Positions 16,408 to 24,907 of a stretch of 64,000 nucleotides of DNA are shown in pieces. A program made the position numbers and the translations under genes. The DNA comes from UBA7672 sp038326205 (GTDB lineage Bacteria > Pseudomonadota > Alphaproteobacteria > Caulobacterales > Hyphomonadaceae): NCBI GenBank assembly GCA_038326205.1, contig JBBQJV010000010.1, forward strand, positions 11,904 through 75,903. The letters are read 5' to 3'. Positions within the stretch are counted from its first letter, which is position 1, and every line of letters starts with the position of its first letter. The notes below the pieces were generated by a model that saw nothing but the letters and a program-made list of their open reading frames with translations, was not told the origin of the DNA and did no database searches.

Positions 16408-17757
16408 ATGACCACATCCTCCCCCAGTACTTCAGGCGACCTGCTGGAATCGCTGATTGAGGCCACGCTCAGGGCTGGGGCGGATGCGGTGGATACCCGA
16501 ATTTCCGAAAGCGCCAGCCTGTCGGTCGAGGTACGAAATGGCGACCTCGAGACGGTGGAGCGCGAAGAGTCGCGCGGGCTGGCCCTGCGGGCGATGGTTG
16601 GAAAGCGGCAGGCGACGGTATCGGCGACCGACCTGTCGCCGGACGCTTTGAAATCGCTGAGCGAGCGCGTCGTCGCCATGGCGCGGCTGGCGCCGGAAGA
16701 CAAATATTGCGGTCTGGCGGGTGCGGACGAAATTACGCGTGATCATGCTGACCTGATGCTCGACTGCGACGACACACCGGAAGCTGATGAACTGGAGCGG
16801 CGTGGACGCGAGATGGAAGCGATCGCAATGGCCGTGCCCGGCGTGAAGCAAATGTCCCACTGCGGCGCCTCCTGGCAGACCTCGCGCTCATGGCTGGCAG
16901 CATCGAACGGGTTTCGAGCCAGCAAATCTTCGGGCATCTCATCTATGGCCGCTGTCGCGATCGCCGAACGGGATGGAGCGATGGAGCGGGATCATGAGTC
17001 CACATCCGAACGTCGCAAGGCAAAGCTGAAATCGCCGGAATGGGTCGGCCGCGAGGCTGCAGAGCGTGCGACTGCCCGGCTGGGCGCGCGCAAACTGGAG
17101 AGCCAGACAGCCGCCGTGATCTACGACAGCAGGCTGTCGAACCGGTTGATCGGCGCTTTTCTCGGCGCGATTTCGGGACCGGCCGTCGCGCGCGGCGTCT
17201 CGTTCCTGAAGGACAAGATGGGCAAGCAGGTGTTCGCGAGAGGCGTCAACCTGATTGATGACCCGCTGCGCATCGGCGGCTTCGGTTCGCGTGCATTCGA
17301 CGGCGAGGGGCGGCCAGTCGGCCGGAACGCGCTGGTCGAGGACGGTATGCTGACCCAGTGGTTGCTGAACGGCCCGTCCGCGCGACAGCTGGGGCTGAGG
17401 CCGAACGGCTTTGCCAGCACAGCGTTCGGCGATCCGCCGGGCGTCACCACGTCCAACCTCGACCTGCAGCCGGGCGATCGTTCGCTGGACGAGCTGATGG
17501 CGGATGCCGGCAAGGGCCTGCTGGTCACCGACATGTTTGGCCCTTCGCTGAACTCCAACACCGGAGACTATTCTGTCGGTGTGTCCGGCTTCTGGTTCGA
17601 TAACGGCGAGCGCGCCTATCCGGTTTCCGAGGTGACGATTGCGGGCGACATTCCGGCGATGCTGCTGCGTGCCGTGCCTGGCTCCGATCTCCAGATCCGC
17701 GGATCAACCAACGCTCCTAGCATTCTCATAGATGGGATGGCGCTTGCCGGACGTTAG
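16408..17757 (+). CDS. pmbA: TldE/PmbA family metallopeptidase subunit
   Basis: PmbA (TldE) forms a heterodimeric peptidase with TldD that degrades unfolded or modified peptides. The 449-residue protein has the family N-terminus 'LRAGADAVDTRISES' and the conserved C-terminal 'NSNTGDYSVGVSGFWFDNGE' and 'YPVSEVTIAGD'. As in other TldE proteins, the HExxxH zinc motif of TldD is absent; tldD is not in this window. The ATG at 16408 is chosen; the frame is open far upstream but without family similarity. The next gene overlaps its 3' end by 26 bases. Confidence 0.93.
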   Translation: MTTSSPSTSGDLLESLIEATLRAGADAVDTRISESASLSVEVRNGDLETVEREESRGLALRAMVGKRQATVSATDLSPDALKSLSERVVAMARLAPEDKYCGLAGADEITRDHADLMLDCDDTPEADELERRGREMEAIAMAVPGVKQMSHCGASWQTSRSWLAASNGFRASKSSGISSMAAVAIAERDGAMERDHESTSERRKAKLKSPEWVGREAAERATARLGARKLESQTAAVIYDSRLSNRLIGAFLGAISGPAVARGVSFLKDKMGKQVFARGVNLIDDPLRIGGFGSRAFDGEGRPVGRNALVEDGMLTQWLLNGPSARQLGLRPNGFASTAFGDPPGVTTSNLDLQPGDRSLDELMADAGKGLLVTDMFGPSLNSNTGDYSVGVSGFWFDNGERAYPVSEVTIAGDIPAMLLRAVPGSDLQIRGSTNAPSILIDGMALAGR

Positions 17758-18595
17758 CGATCTCGATGCTGATCTCGACTCAGATCTGGCGCTGATATCT
17801 GAAGTCGCGCGCGAGGCCGGCGAGCTTTCCATGCACTGGCTCAAGAAGGGCGCGCGGAGCTGGGAGAAGTCCCCCAATAACCCCGTTACCGAAGCCGACA
17901 TCGCCTGCAATGACCTGATTGCGCGCCGCTTGCGCCCGGCGCGGGCGGGCTATGGCTGGATGTCGGAAGAATCCCGCGACAATCCGGCGGATCGCTCGCA
18001 GAAGCGCGTGTTCGTTGTGGACCCGATCGATGGCACCAAGGCATTCGTGAACGGCGAGACCGGATTTTGCGTCTCGATCGCCATTGTCGAAGATGGCGTG
18101 CCGATTGCGGGCGCAGTCTACAATCCGAACTTCGACGAGCTCGTCAGCGCTCGTGCAGGCGGCGGCACGCATCTGAATGGCGCTCGGGTCGAGATGAGGG
18201 ATGTGGACAGCCTCGCGTGCAGCATGATCGGCCAGCCAGACGTCTTCGCGCGCGGTAATGCCCAATACTGGCCCGACCTCCGCCTGATCGATGCCGTTCC
18301 CAATGCCATGGCCTGGCGCATGTCACTTGTGGCGGCCGGGCGTTGGGATGCGACGGTCGCCTTGAACGAGAAGAGCGACTGGGATCTGGCTGCGGCCGTC
18401 CTGCTGGTTCAGGAAGCGGGCGGGGTGGTGACAGACCGGCATGGCCGTCACATCGTTTTCAATGGTGAATCGATCACGCAGAAGGGGGCTATCGCTGCTG
18501 GCGCCGGATTGCACCCGCTGATAGTGGATCGACTCAGGCACTGGGCCAGCCAACAAATCAGGCCGCGCGAACCTGACGGCAGGAGCATGCGATGA
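17732..18595 (+). CDS. Inositol monophosphatase family protein (CysQ/SuhB-like)
   Basis: A Mg-dependent, Li-sensitive type phosphatase of 287 residues. Metal-binding motifs are complete: Glu in 'WMSEESRD', 'VVDPIDGTKAFVNG' and 'KSDWDLAAAVLLVQEAGG'. Either 3'(2'),5'-bisphosphate nucleotidase (CysQ) or inositol monophosphatase activity is possible; sequence alone does not decide. Its gene lies within the pmbA-IMPase-DUF4170 run common in alphaproteobacteria. The start inside pmbA (17732) is the only ATG before the conserved region; a TTG four codons later is an alternative. Confidence 0.88.
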   Translation: MGWRLPDVSDLDADLDSDLALISEVAREAGELSMHWLKKGARSWEKSPNNPVTEADIACNDLIARRLRPARAGYGWMSEESRDNPADRSQKRVFVVDPIDGTKAFVNGETGFCVSIAIVEDGVPIAGAVYNPNFDELVSARAGGGTHLNGARVEMRDVDSLACSMIGQPDVFARGNAQYWPDLRLIDAVPNAMAWRMSLVAAGRWDATVALNEKSDWDLAAAVLLVQEAGGVVTDRHGRHIVFNGESITQKGAIAAGAGLHPLIVDRLRHWASQQIRPREPDGRSMR

Positions 18596-18843
18596 CGCCG
18601 AAAAATCCCGATAAACAGCTGCTGCACGTCGTATTGGGCGGCGAACTGAAGCATCCCGGCACAGTTGAGTTTGCCAATCTCAAGGAAATCGATTTCGTCG
18701 GCGCCTTCCCGAGCTATCGCGCGGCGTTCGATGCATGGAAGTCGGCGGCCCAGCGGACGGTCGACAACGCTCACGTGAGATATTTCATCCTGCATGCCCA
18801 TCGCCTGCTCGATCCCGAGACGGGCAAGCAACACGATGCCTGA
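18592..18843 (+). CDS. DUF4170 domain protein
   Basis: An 83-residue cytoplasmic protein with the DUF4170 pattern 'HVVLGGELKHPGTVEF', 'IDFVGAFPSYRAAFDAWKSAAQRTVDNAHVRYFILHAHRLLDP'. The family occurs mainly in alphaproteobacteria beside lipid A genes; its function is unknown. Its start overlaps the preceding stop by ATGA, and its stop overlaps the ABC exporter start by 8 bases, so translation is probably coupled. Confidence 0.9.
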   Translation: MTPKNPDKQLLHVVLGGELKHPGTVEFANLKEIDFVGAFPSYRAAFDAWKSAAQRTVDNAHVRYFILHAHRLLDPETGKQHDA

Positions 18844-20611
18844 TGGAGTTGGGCCTGACACCGTTGCGCCTGATCGCGCCGATGCGTCCGGACGGGATGG
18901 GCTGCTTTCCAGATTTGCCCGCGACTATCTGCTGCCACAATGGAAGTGGTTCCTTCTCGGCGCCGTGTTTGCGGCGATTACTGCAGTCTGCGCTGGCGGG
19001 TATTCGCAGATAACGGCGCTGGCGACCGACTGGTTGAAGGACGGTGACCCGCGTATTTTCACGATTGCACCTATGGTCATCATGGCCTTGGTGCTGTTGC
19101 GAGCTCCCGCGATGTACTGGCAAACCCAGACCAACAATCGCGGTGTGCAGAACGCGGTCGTCAAACTTCAGGAGACGCTGTTCTCGCGCTTGATCGACGG
19201 GGACTTCGCGCGCCTGCAGTCGAAAGCTTCTGGCGAATATGTCTCGCAGTTCGCCAACGACATGATCCTCATCCGCGACGCAGCGTTGCGCGTTGCGACC
19301 AGTCTGGCCAAGTCGTCGCTGACTATTGTTGCGGCCGTCGTCTACATGCTGACGACTGACTGGCTGCTGACGGTTCTTTTGCTCATCGTCTATCCGATCG
19401 CGTTCATCCCCGTTGTTCGTCTTGGTGAGCGCGTACGGAACTCCTCGCGTCTCGCGCAGGAACAGGCCGGGGCGCTGACTTCGGTTCTGAACGAGGCTTT
19501 TCAGGGCGCCCGGACCGTTAAGGCGTTCGGGCTCGAGGGATATCAGAAGGGGCGCGCCCACAGGGGTTTCTTTGAACGTGCACGCCTTTACATGAAGGTG
19601 TTGCGGGCCAAAGCGCTGGTTGATCCGCTGCTCGAAATCGTAGGGGGTGTTGCTCTCGCCGGATTGTTCGCATTCGCGGGGTGGCGCGCGCTGACCGGAG
19701 ACATCAGCGTTGGCGAAGTGCTGGGCGTCATCGTCGCCATCGGCGTGGCGTCTCCGGAGATACGCGCGCTCGGTACGTTGAATGGCGCACTGAATGAGGC
19801 GTTGGCGGCGGCGACGCGGATCTATGCGGTGATCGACGAGCCGCAGCATGTTGGCGACAAGGCGGGCGCGGTTGCGATCGGCCGAGCGAGAGGAGAGATC
19901 ACCTTTGAGCGGGTTGTCTTCGGTTATGAGGCTTCGGATGAAGTGCTCAAGGGGCTGAGTCTTGAAGCGGCGCCGGGGCAGACCGTGGCGATCGTCGGGC
20001 CATCCGGCGCTGGCAAATCTACCGTGTTCAGCCTGTTGCTCAGACTCTACGAAGCGAGAAGCGGCGCCGTGCGGATTGACGGCAGGGACGTCCGTGAACT
20101 GACGCTGGAATCTTTGCGCGGCAGCATCGCGTTCGTCTCGCAGGATGCTTTCCTGTTCGACACGACGATCCGCGAGAACATCGCGCTGGGCCGTCCCGGA
20201 GCGACGGAGGAACAGATTCAAGCTGCGGCGAAAGCTGCGGCCTGCGATTTCATTGAAAGGATTCCCGGCGGATGGGATGCGCCAGCAGGCGAGGGCGGGC
20301 GCAACCTTTCAGGCGGACAGCGGCAGCGCATCGCGATGGCGCGAGCGTTGGTTTCCGAAGCGCCGGTGTTGTTGCTCGATGAAGCGACGAGTGCGCTCGA
20401 CTCGGAAAGCGAGTCACGGATTCAGCAGGCGCTGGCCGGGCTGGCGGGGCAGCGGACAATCATTGTGGTCGCGCACAGGCTCGCCACCGTGCGCCGCGCG
20501 GACCGGATATTCGTGATCGAGGACGGCGTTGCAGTCGAGTCGGGTTCGCATGATGCGCTGCTGGCGAACGGCGAGGCCTATGCGCGAATGGTGCAGCAGC
20601 AGCTGACCTGA
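18836..20611 (+). CDS. ABC exporter, MsbA-like lipid flippase
   Basis: A half-transporter of 591 residues with fused domains. An N-terminal six-helix membrane domain (about 30-320) includes 'LVHRLQ'-type coupling segments such as 'NEAFQGARTVKAFGLE'. The ATPase domain (about 350-590) has Walker A 'GPSGAGKST', signature 'LSGGQRQR', Walker B 'VLLLDEATSALD' and switch His in 'VVAHRLATVR'. Neighbourhood with lipid A genes suggests lipid A/LPS flipping, the MsbA role, but the family is broad. The ATG at 18836 lies inside the DUF4170 stop region; a start 14 codons upstream copies that gene's other frame. Confidence 0.88.
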   Translation: MPDGVGPDTVAPDRADASGRDGLLSRFARDYLLPQWKWFLLGAVFAAITAVCAGGYSQITALATDWLKDGDPRIFTIAPMVIMALVLLRAPAMYWQTQTNNRGVQNAVVKLQETLFSRLIDGDFARLQSKASGEYVSQFANDMILIRDAALRVATSLAKSSLTIVAAVVYMLTTDWLLTVLLLIVYPIAFIPVVRLGERVRNSSRLAQEQAGALTSVLNEAFQGARTVKAFGLEGYQKGRAHRGFFERARLYMKVLRAKALVDPLLEIVGGVALAGLFAFAGWRALTGDISVGEVLGVIVAIGVASPEIRALGTLNGALNEALAAATRIYAVIDEPQHVGDKAGAVAIGRARGEITFERVVFGYEASDEVLKGLSLEAAPGQTVAIVGPSGAGKSTVFSLLLRLYEARSGAVRIDGRDVRELTLESLRGSIAFVSQDAFLFDTTIRENIALGRPGATEEQIQAAAKAAACDFIERIPGGWDAPAGEGGRNLSGGQRQRIAMARALVSEAPVLLLDEATSALDSESESRIQQALAGLAGQRTIIVVAHRLATVRRADRIFVIEDGVAVESGSHDALLANGEAYARMVQQQLT

Positions 20612-20681
20612 CCGCGAGTCATGATAGTTAGTAGGCTTACGTTAAGGTCAATAGGATAGTCCTTCGTTGATCGAGGGGAAA

Positions 20682-21152
20682 ATGAAAAGAGCGGCGGACG
20701 TCAGTGTCGTGATCAGCTCGCACCTTCCAGGTATCGGGCAGACGCTGCGTATGGCGATGAGGGGCGTCGGCGTGCGCAACGTGCAGTTCACGCCACATAC
20801 GACGCAGCTGTCCGACGCTTTTGGTTCATCGAAGCCCGACGTGTTGATGATCTACATTGACACTGCGGCCGAGGATGATGCGGGAATGCGCACGCTCCAT
20901 TATGTGCGGCGTTCGGCGAACAGCCCTGACCGCGCAATTCCGGTTGTTGTGGTTTCGCAGCTGCGGGACATCTCTACGATCCAGGCCGTCGCGAATGCAG
21001 GGGCGCACGAGTACGCGCTGTTTCCCGCGTCCGGTGACCAGCTCCTGAAGAAAGTGCTTGCGGCACATAGCTCGAACCGGCCGTTCGTCGATACGCCAGA
21101 CTATGCCGGGCCTGAGCGCAAGGCGCCGCCTGTGGCCGCCAAGCCGGTCTGA
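20682..21152 (+). CDS. Receiver-like protein without the phosphoacceptor Asp
   Basis: A 156-residue stand-alone protein resembling a CheY-type receiver: 'VVISSHLPGIGQTLRMAMRGVGV' in the first helix, 'PDVLMIYID' for beta-3, 'PVVVVSQL' for beta-4 and 'AGAHEYALFPASGDQLLKKV' near beta-5, where Lys usually sits. The residue aligned with the phosphoacceptor is Tyr (MIY) and the acidic pair after beta-1 is absent, so it is probably a pseudo-receiver. The tail 'YAGPERKAPP' recalls a GPxRR motif seen after receivers in alphaproteobacteria. The ATG at 20682 follows GAGGGG. Confidence 0.6.
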   Translation: MKRAADVSVVISSHLPGIGQTLRMAMRGVGVRNVQFTPHTTQLSDAFGSSKPDVLMIYIDTAAEDDAGMRTLHYVRRSANSPDRAIPVVVVSQLRDISTIQAVANAGAHEYALFPASGDQLLKKVLAAHSSNRPFVDTPDYAGPERKAPPVAAKPV

Positions 21153-21240
21153 CTTTGGCGTAGCTGCTAATCCAGTGAAGTTGGCTCTCGTTACCTGGAG
21201 CAGTGCTGCTATGCTCAGCGCCGGGAAACGGGAGTATATG

Positions 21241-21765
21241 ATGCAGGTGAAGCTGGTTCTGGGCGTGGCGATTGCTGTTGGCTTCGCGGGGTGCGCGCCG
21301 CAGGACAAGGTGGCCGAAGCGCCGGCGGCGGTGGCTGCTCCCGAACAGGCAGTGACTCCGGAAACCTCAGCCGAACCACTTGACCCGTTCGTTGTGATGA
21401 TCGGGGCTGAGCGCTGGACGGTGATCCTCGACAAGGCGCTCGATGGTGCTCGCGAGGCGCCGACGCCGGCTGGCGCTGCGGACCGCACCGATCTGTATCG
21501 GGCTGATGCGGCGTTGAAGCGCGGGGCCGCGATGTTGATCGAGGTACGTAATGATGTCTGCGGCAAGGGGCTGGTAACGGTTGCGGCGTGCGAGTTGCCG
21601 GAGTGGCCGGCCTGGACGCGCGATCTGCCGACGGGAGACACACCGATCGCCGAGATCGATAAGCGCAGCGACTGGCTCAGCAGCGTGATGGCGCCGTTCA
21701 CGGATGCAGCGTGTGAGTCCGGGCGGAAGACTTCGGGCGAAGACATGTTCTGTTCGGTGGAATAG
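21241..21765 (+). CDS. Lipoprotein of unknown function
   Basis: A 174-residue lipoprotein: 'MQVKLVLGVAIAVGFAGCA' with lipobox FAGC, then an Ala/Pro/Glu-rich linker and a folded part with two Cys pairs ('VRNDVCGKGLVTVAACELPEWPAW' and 'AACESG...MFC'), probably disulfide-bonded in the periplasm. No family recognised. Of two adjacent ATG codons the second (21241) has the better spacing to GGGAG. The frame is open upstream but over the previous gene's end. Confidence 0.7.
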   Translation: MQVKLVLGVAIAVGFAGCAPQDKVAEAPAAVAAPEQAVTPETSAEPLDPFVVMIGAERWTVILDKALDGAREAPTPAGAADRTDLYRADAALKRGAAMLIEVRNDVCGKGLVTVAACELPEWPAWTRDLPTGDTPIAEIDKRSDWLSSVMAPFTDAACESGRKTSGEDMFCSVE

Positions 21766-21900
21766 GCGCGGTGGGCCGATCTCAGGCGCGGATGCGCTAA
21801 GGTGGGGCGAGCGAGTTGCGAATAGCGAATGGGGTGGCCCGCGTGCGTGGGCGCGCAGACGCGCGTGCTGGTCACAATGAGGCTGAACAGCCCCTCCGCC

Positions 21901-22344
21901 TCATGGTGAGCAGCGCGGCAGAGCCGCGCGCCCGTCGAACCATGGGCGACGAGGTCGGTTTTGCGGATGCTGTAGCGCGCAGAGATCTTCGACGTAAGCA
22001 TCGACGACGCGGTTCATGTTGCGGAAGGCCTCGGCGTAGTGAGTGAGGCGTTCCTGCGTGTTTGACCAGATTTTGGCCGACGCGATGATGTGCAGGCCGG
22101 CGAGGTTTGGCGGCCAGCCGAGACGGCGGTAGGCTTGCCGAAAGAGGGTCTGATCGAGTTTCGCCTCCGCGTGGGCGAGCATCAGGGCGAAGTGGTCGTG
22201 GACCTGTTTGCCGATGGAATCAGCGCGCATGCCTTTGTTGCCGCTGCTCATCGCGAAGATGATCTGCGCCCAGAAGCTGGCGAGTAGGCCCATCAAAGAT
22301 GGGACGTCCCGCAGCAGCCACAGAGGGAAGCTCTGGCGTTTCAT
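21901..22344 (-). CDS. Hypothetical protein
   Basis: A 147-residue protein, no signal peptide, with a moderately hydrophobic start 'FPLWLLRDVPSLMGLLASFWAQIIFAM' that may be a membrane-binding helix, then a helical charged region. 'RQAYRRLGWPPNLAGLHIIASAKI' is the most regular part. The basic C-terminus ends in PRCSP. Not recognised. The frame extends 77 codons further upstream but that part has low-quality composition. It lies 270 bases downstream of metG on the same strand; that gap holds no other supported gene. Confidence 0.5.
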   Translation of the reverse strand: MKRQSFPLWLLRDVPSLMGLLASFWAQIIFAMSSGNKGMRADSIGKQVHDHFALMLAHAEAKLDQTLFRQAYRRLGWPPNLAGLHIIASAKIWSNTQERLTHYAEAFRNMNRVVDAYVEDLCALQHPQNRPRRPWFDGRAALPRCSP

Positions 22345-22614
22345 GGGTGCGACTATAAGTGCGCTGGAGGGCCGGCCGATTTGCGCAACGCCGATCCGCC
22401 GAAAATTTCGGGCAAGTGTTTGAAGTCTGGCGCGAGACTTTTTTCCGTTTCCGCAGAGCCTGCACGGCGGTCTTCCAACAGGAGGGCGCGTAACTCTTGG
22501 TGTGTGGAACGCCAGGCGTCTGCCCGGCCATAGCTGCGGAGCAACGAATTGCAGGAACGATCGCCCCGCTGACACGGCGCGCTGCCGGGCAGGGCCCGGC
22601 GGTTCGTTTGGCTA

Positions 22615-24345
22615 TCAGCCGCCGCCGAAGCGGGCGGTCCAGTCGGCGACTTGTGTGTCTTCGATCTTGGTGAAGAGTTGCGGGGGCACGTTTATGGGCA
22701 TGTTGACCGGGAGTGCGTTGAGCAGGGCGGCGTAATCGCTGGTGGTGAGCTTTGACAGGTCGAGGCTGCGGCGGTCTTCGGGTACGCCGAGCGCCCCGAG
22801 GATTTTCCTTGCGGTTTCGGGGATGATCGGCTGGGCGATGATGCCGAAAAGCGCGACGAGGTTGAGGCCGGTGCGGATGCCGACGGCAGCCTGATCGACG
22901 CTGTTCTTGTAGGCGGTCCACGGGGCGGCCTTGGTGATGTATTCATTGCCGGCGGCCCAGATGGCGCGGGTTTCGGCGGCGGCCTTGCGGAATTCCATCG
23001 CCTCGTAATAGCCGATGAGGGCGGGCAGGCGTGTCGCCAGCTCGTTGGCCATCCAGGCTTCGTGTTCGGCGGGTGCGCCGCCATCGGGCACTTTCGACTC
23101 GAATTTCGCGGCGGCATATTTCGTGATGCGATTCACGAAATTGCCGAGCACATCGTTGAGGTCCGAGTTCACGCAGGCCTTGAATGACTCCCACGTGAAG
23201 GCCGTGTCCGAGCTCTCCGGCGCATTGGCCATGAGATACCAGCGCCAGTAATCGCCGGGCAGGATTTCGAGCGCCTTGTCCATGAAGACGCCACGCTTCT
23301 GGCTGGTGGAGAACTTGCCGCCATACCAGTTGAGCCAGTTGAAGGCCTTCAGTTTGTCGACAAGCTTCCACGGTTCTTTCGAACCGAGGATGGTGGCGGG
23401 GAAGCTGACAGTGTGGAAGGCGACGTTGTCCTTGCCCATGAACTCGACATAGGTGACGTCGTCGGCGCCCTTGTCGGTGCGCCACCAGCGCTGCCACGCG
23501 AGCGGGTCGCCTTTGGCTTCGGCCCATTCGACGGTCGAGCCGATGTATTCGATGGGGGCATCGAACCAGACGTAGAACACCTTGTTCTCGAAGCCGGGGC
23601 GCGGCGCGCCGTTGCGCGTGACGGGGACGCCCCATGCAAGGTCGCGCGTGATCGAGCGGTCGATCAGGCCTTCGTCCAGCCATTTGTAGGCGATGGACGT
23701 GGTGAGATTCGGCCAGTTGTCGGCGCGGGCATCGACGAAGGCGCGGACTTTGTCCTGCAGTTTCGATTGCAGCAGATAGAGATGCCGCGTGTCGCGGACC
23801 TCGACATTGCGCGAGCCAGAAACGGACGAGTATGGGTTGATGAGTTCGATCGGGTCGAGCAGCGTCCCGCAATTGTCGCACTGGTCGCCACGCGCTTTTT
23901 CGTAGCCGCAATTGGGGCAGGTGCCTTCGACATAGCGGTCGGGCAAGAAGCGCTTGTCGTCGACGGAATAGATCTGGTTCGATGTGCGCTCGTCGATCAG
24001 GTCGTTGTCTTCGAGGACGTCGGCGAAGTGCTGCGTCAGTTCGCGGTTGGGGCGGCTGGACGAGCGGCCGAAATGGTCGAACGAGAGCGAGAAGCCCGCG
24101 CCGACCGTCTTCTGGATGTCGTGCTGTTCGGCGCAGTAGTCGGCAACGCTCTGGCCTGCCTCGATGGCCGCGAGTTCGGCGGGCGTGCCGTGCTCGTCGG
24201 TGGCGCAAATGAAGAGGACCTCATGCCCCGCCGCGCGGCAGTAACGCGCGTAGACGTCGGCGGGCAGCATCGAGCCGACAAGGTTGCCGAGATGCTTGAC
24301 GCCGTTGATGTACGGCAGGGCGGAGGTGATGAGGATTCTGGCCAT
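22615..24345 (-). CDS. metG: Methionyl-tRNA synthetase
   Basis: Class I aminoacyl-tRNA synthetase charging tRNA-Met. The 576-residue protein has the HIGH motif as HLGN (residues 18-21), a zinc-binding 'CPNCGYEKARGDQCDNCG' in the connective peptide region, and the KMSKS loop as 'FSTSQKRG'. The zinc knuckle and 'YGGKFSTSQ' make it the MetG1-like type. The C-terminal Trbp111/OB-fold extension found in E. coli is absent, as in many alphaproteobacteria, so it may be monomeric. The ATG is at the start of the conserved 'ILITSALPYING'. Confidence 0.96.
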   Translation of the reverse strand: MARILITSALPYINGVKHLGNLVGSMLPADVYARYCRAAGHEVLFICATDEHGTPAELAAIEAGQSVADYCAEQHDIQKTVGAGFSLSFDHFGRSSSRPNRELTQHFADVLEDNDLIDERTSNQIYSVDDKRFLPDRYVEGTCPNCGYEKARGDQCDNCGTLLDPIELINPYSSVSGSRNVEVRDTRHLYLLQSKLQDKVRAFVDARADNWPNLTTSIAYKWLDEGLIDRSITRDLAWGVPVTRNGAPRPGFENKVFYVWFDAPIEYIGSTVEWAEAKGDPLAWQRWWRTDKGADDVTYVEFMGKDNVAFHTVSFPATILGSKEPWKLVDKLKAFNWLNWYGGKFSTSQKRGVFMDKALEILPGDYWRWYLMANAPESSDTAFTWESFKACVNSDLNDVLGNFVNRITKYAAAKFESKVPDGGAPAEHEAWMANELATRLPALIGYYEAMEFRKAAAETRAIWAAGNEYITKAAPWTAYKNSVDQAAVGIRTGLNLVALFGIIAQPIIPETARKILGALGVPEDRRSLDLSKLTTSDYAALLNALPVNMPINVPPQLFTKIEDTQVADWTARFGGG

Positions 24346-24460
24346 GGCCGCGATGTAGCGTCAGGCGGGGCGGAAGGCCAGAGTGTATGGGGACCTCGCT
24401 CGGAGTTGGTTGTTCTGCTAATCCAAACCAGCGCCTTTGGGGGCGGGAGCACAGATCGAC

Positions 24461-24661
24461 ATGCCTGCAACAGCGGAACAGCTGAACGACGCCTACACTT
24501 ATTGCGTCGATTTTGCTCGGACGATGCTTGAGGACAGCGGCCGGTTTATTCCCTTCGGAACCAAGATTGATGCGGCCGGGAAGCTTGTCGCTGTTGGAGG
24601 GTGGAATGGCGAAGAACATCCAAAGTCGGTAGAGATCTATACGCTGCTCATCGAAGCGTGA
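24461..24661 (+). CDS. N-terminal half of a gene split by an in-frame stop
   Basis: Codes for 66 residues ('MPATAEQLNDAYTYCVDFARTMLEDSGRFIPFGTKID...') and ends at a TGA. The next 78 codons continue in the same frame after only nine bases and encode what looks like the rest of the domain. In known small cytoplasmic proteins of this type, a 'F.PFG..id..G.l..vg' part is followed by an 'A.AiavDv..p' part in one chain of about 140 residues. The gene is therefore probably interrupted. An RBS-like GGGAG lies 12 bases before the ATG. Confidence 0.6.
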   Translation: MPATAEQLNDAYTYCVDFARTMLEDSGRFIPFGTKIDAAGKLVAVGGWNGEEHPKSVEIYTLLIEA

Positions 24662-24670
24662 GGGGCAAAA

Positions 24671-24895
24671 ATGAAAGCCGGACAAGCGCTGGCGATGGCG
24701 GTCGCAGTGGATGTGAATATCCCCAATCAGTACGCGGCTCCCTTTCGAGATGGTCTGCGCATCACGCTTGAAGCGCAGGACTACGCCCGATTTATCTACG
24801 TGCCATATCATCTGACTGACCCAGACGCTTCCGGCGCCAGCAAGGGCGTAGAGTTCTTCGAGCCAATTTCTGTTGAGATTGGGCCATCCCACTAA
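24671..24895 (+). CDS. C-terminal half of the split gene
   Basis: In the same frame as the half above, after TGA and three sense codons. The 74 residues include 'AMAVAVDVNIPNQYAAPFRDGLRITLE' and 'FIYVPYHL', a beta-rich part that fits as the continuation of the upstream half. Reinitiation at this ATG is possible: GAGGGGC precedes it. Two separate polypeptides might then assemble, but a nonsense mutation in one gene is simpler. Function unknown. Confidence 0.55.
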   Translation: MKAGQALAMAVAVDVNIPNQYAAPFRDGLRITLEAQDYARFIYVPYHLTDPDASGASKGVEFFEPISVEIGPSH

Positions 24896-24907
24896 TGCAA
24901 GCGGCGA

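Noticed and set aside
22345..22575. N-terminal extension of the 21901-22344 gene
   Set aside because: The open frame continues upstream but encodes a Pro/Arg/Cys-rich stretch without family signal; the ATG at 22344 is more credible.
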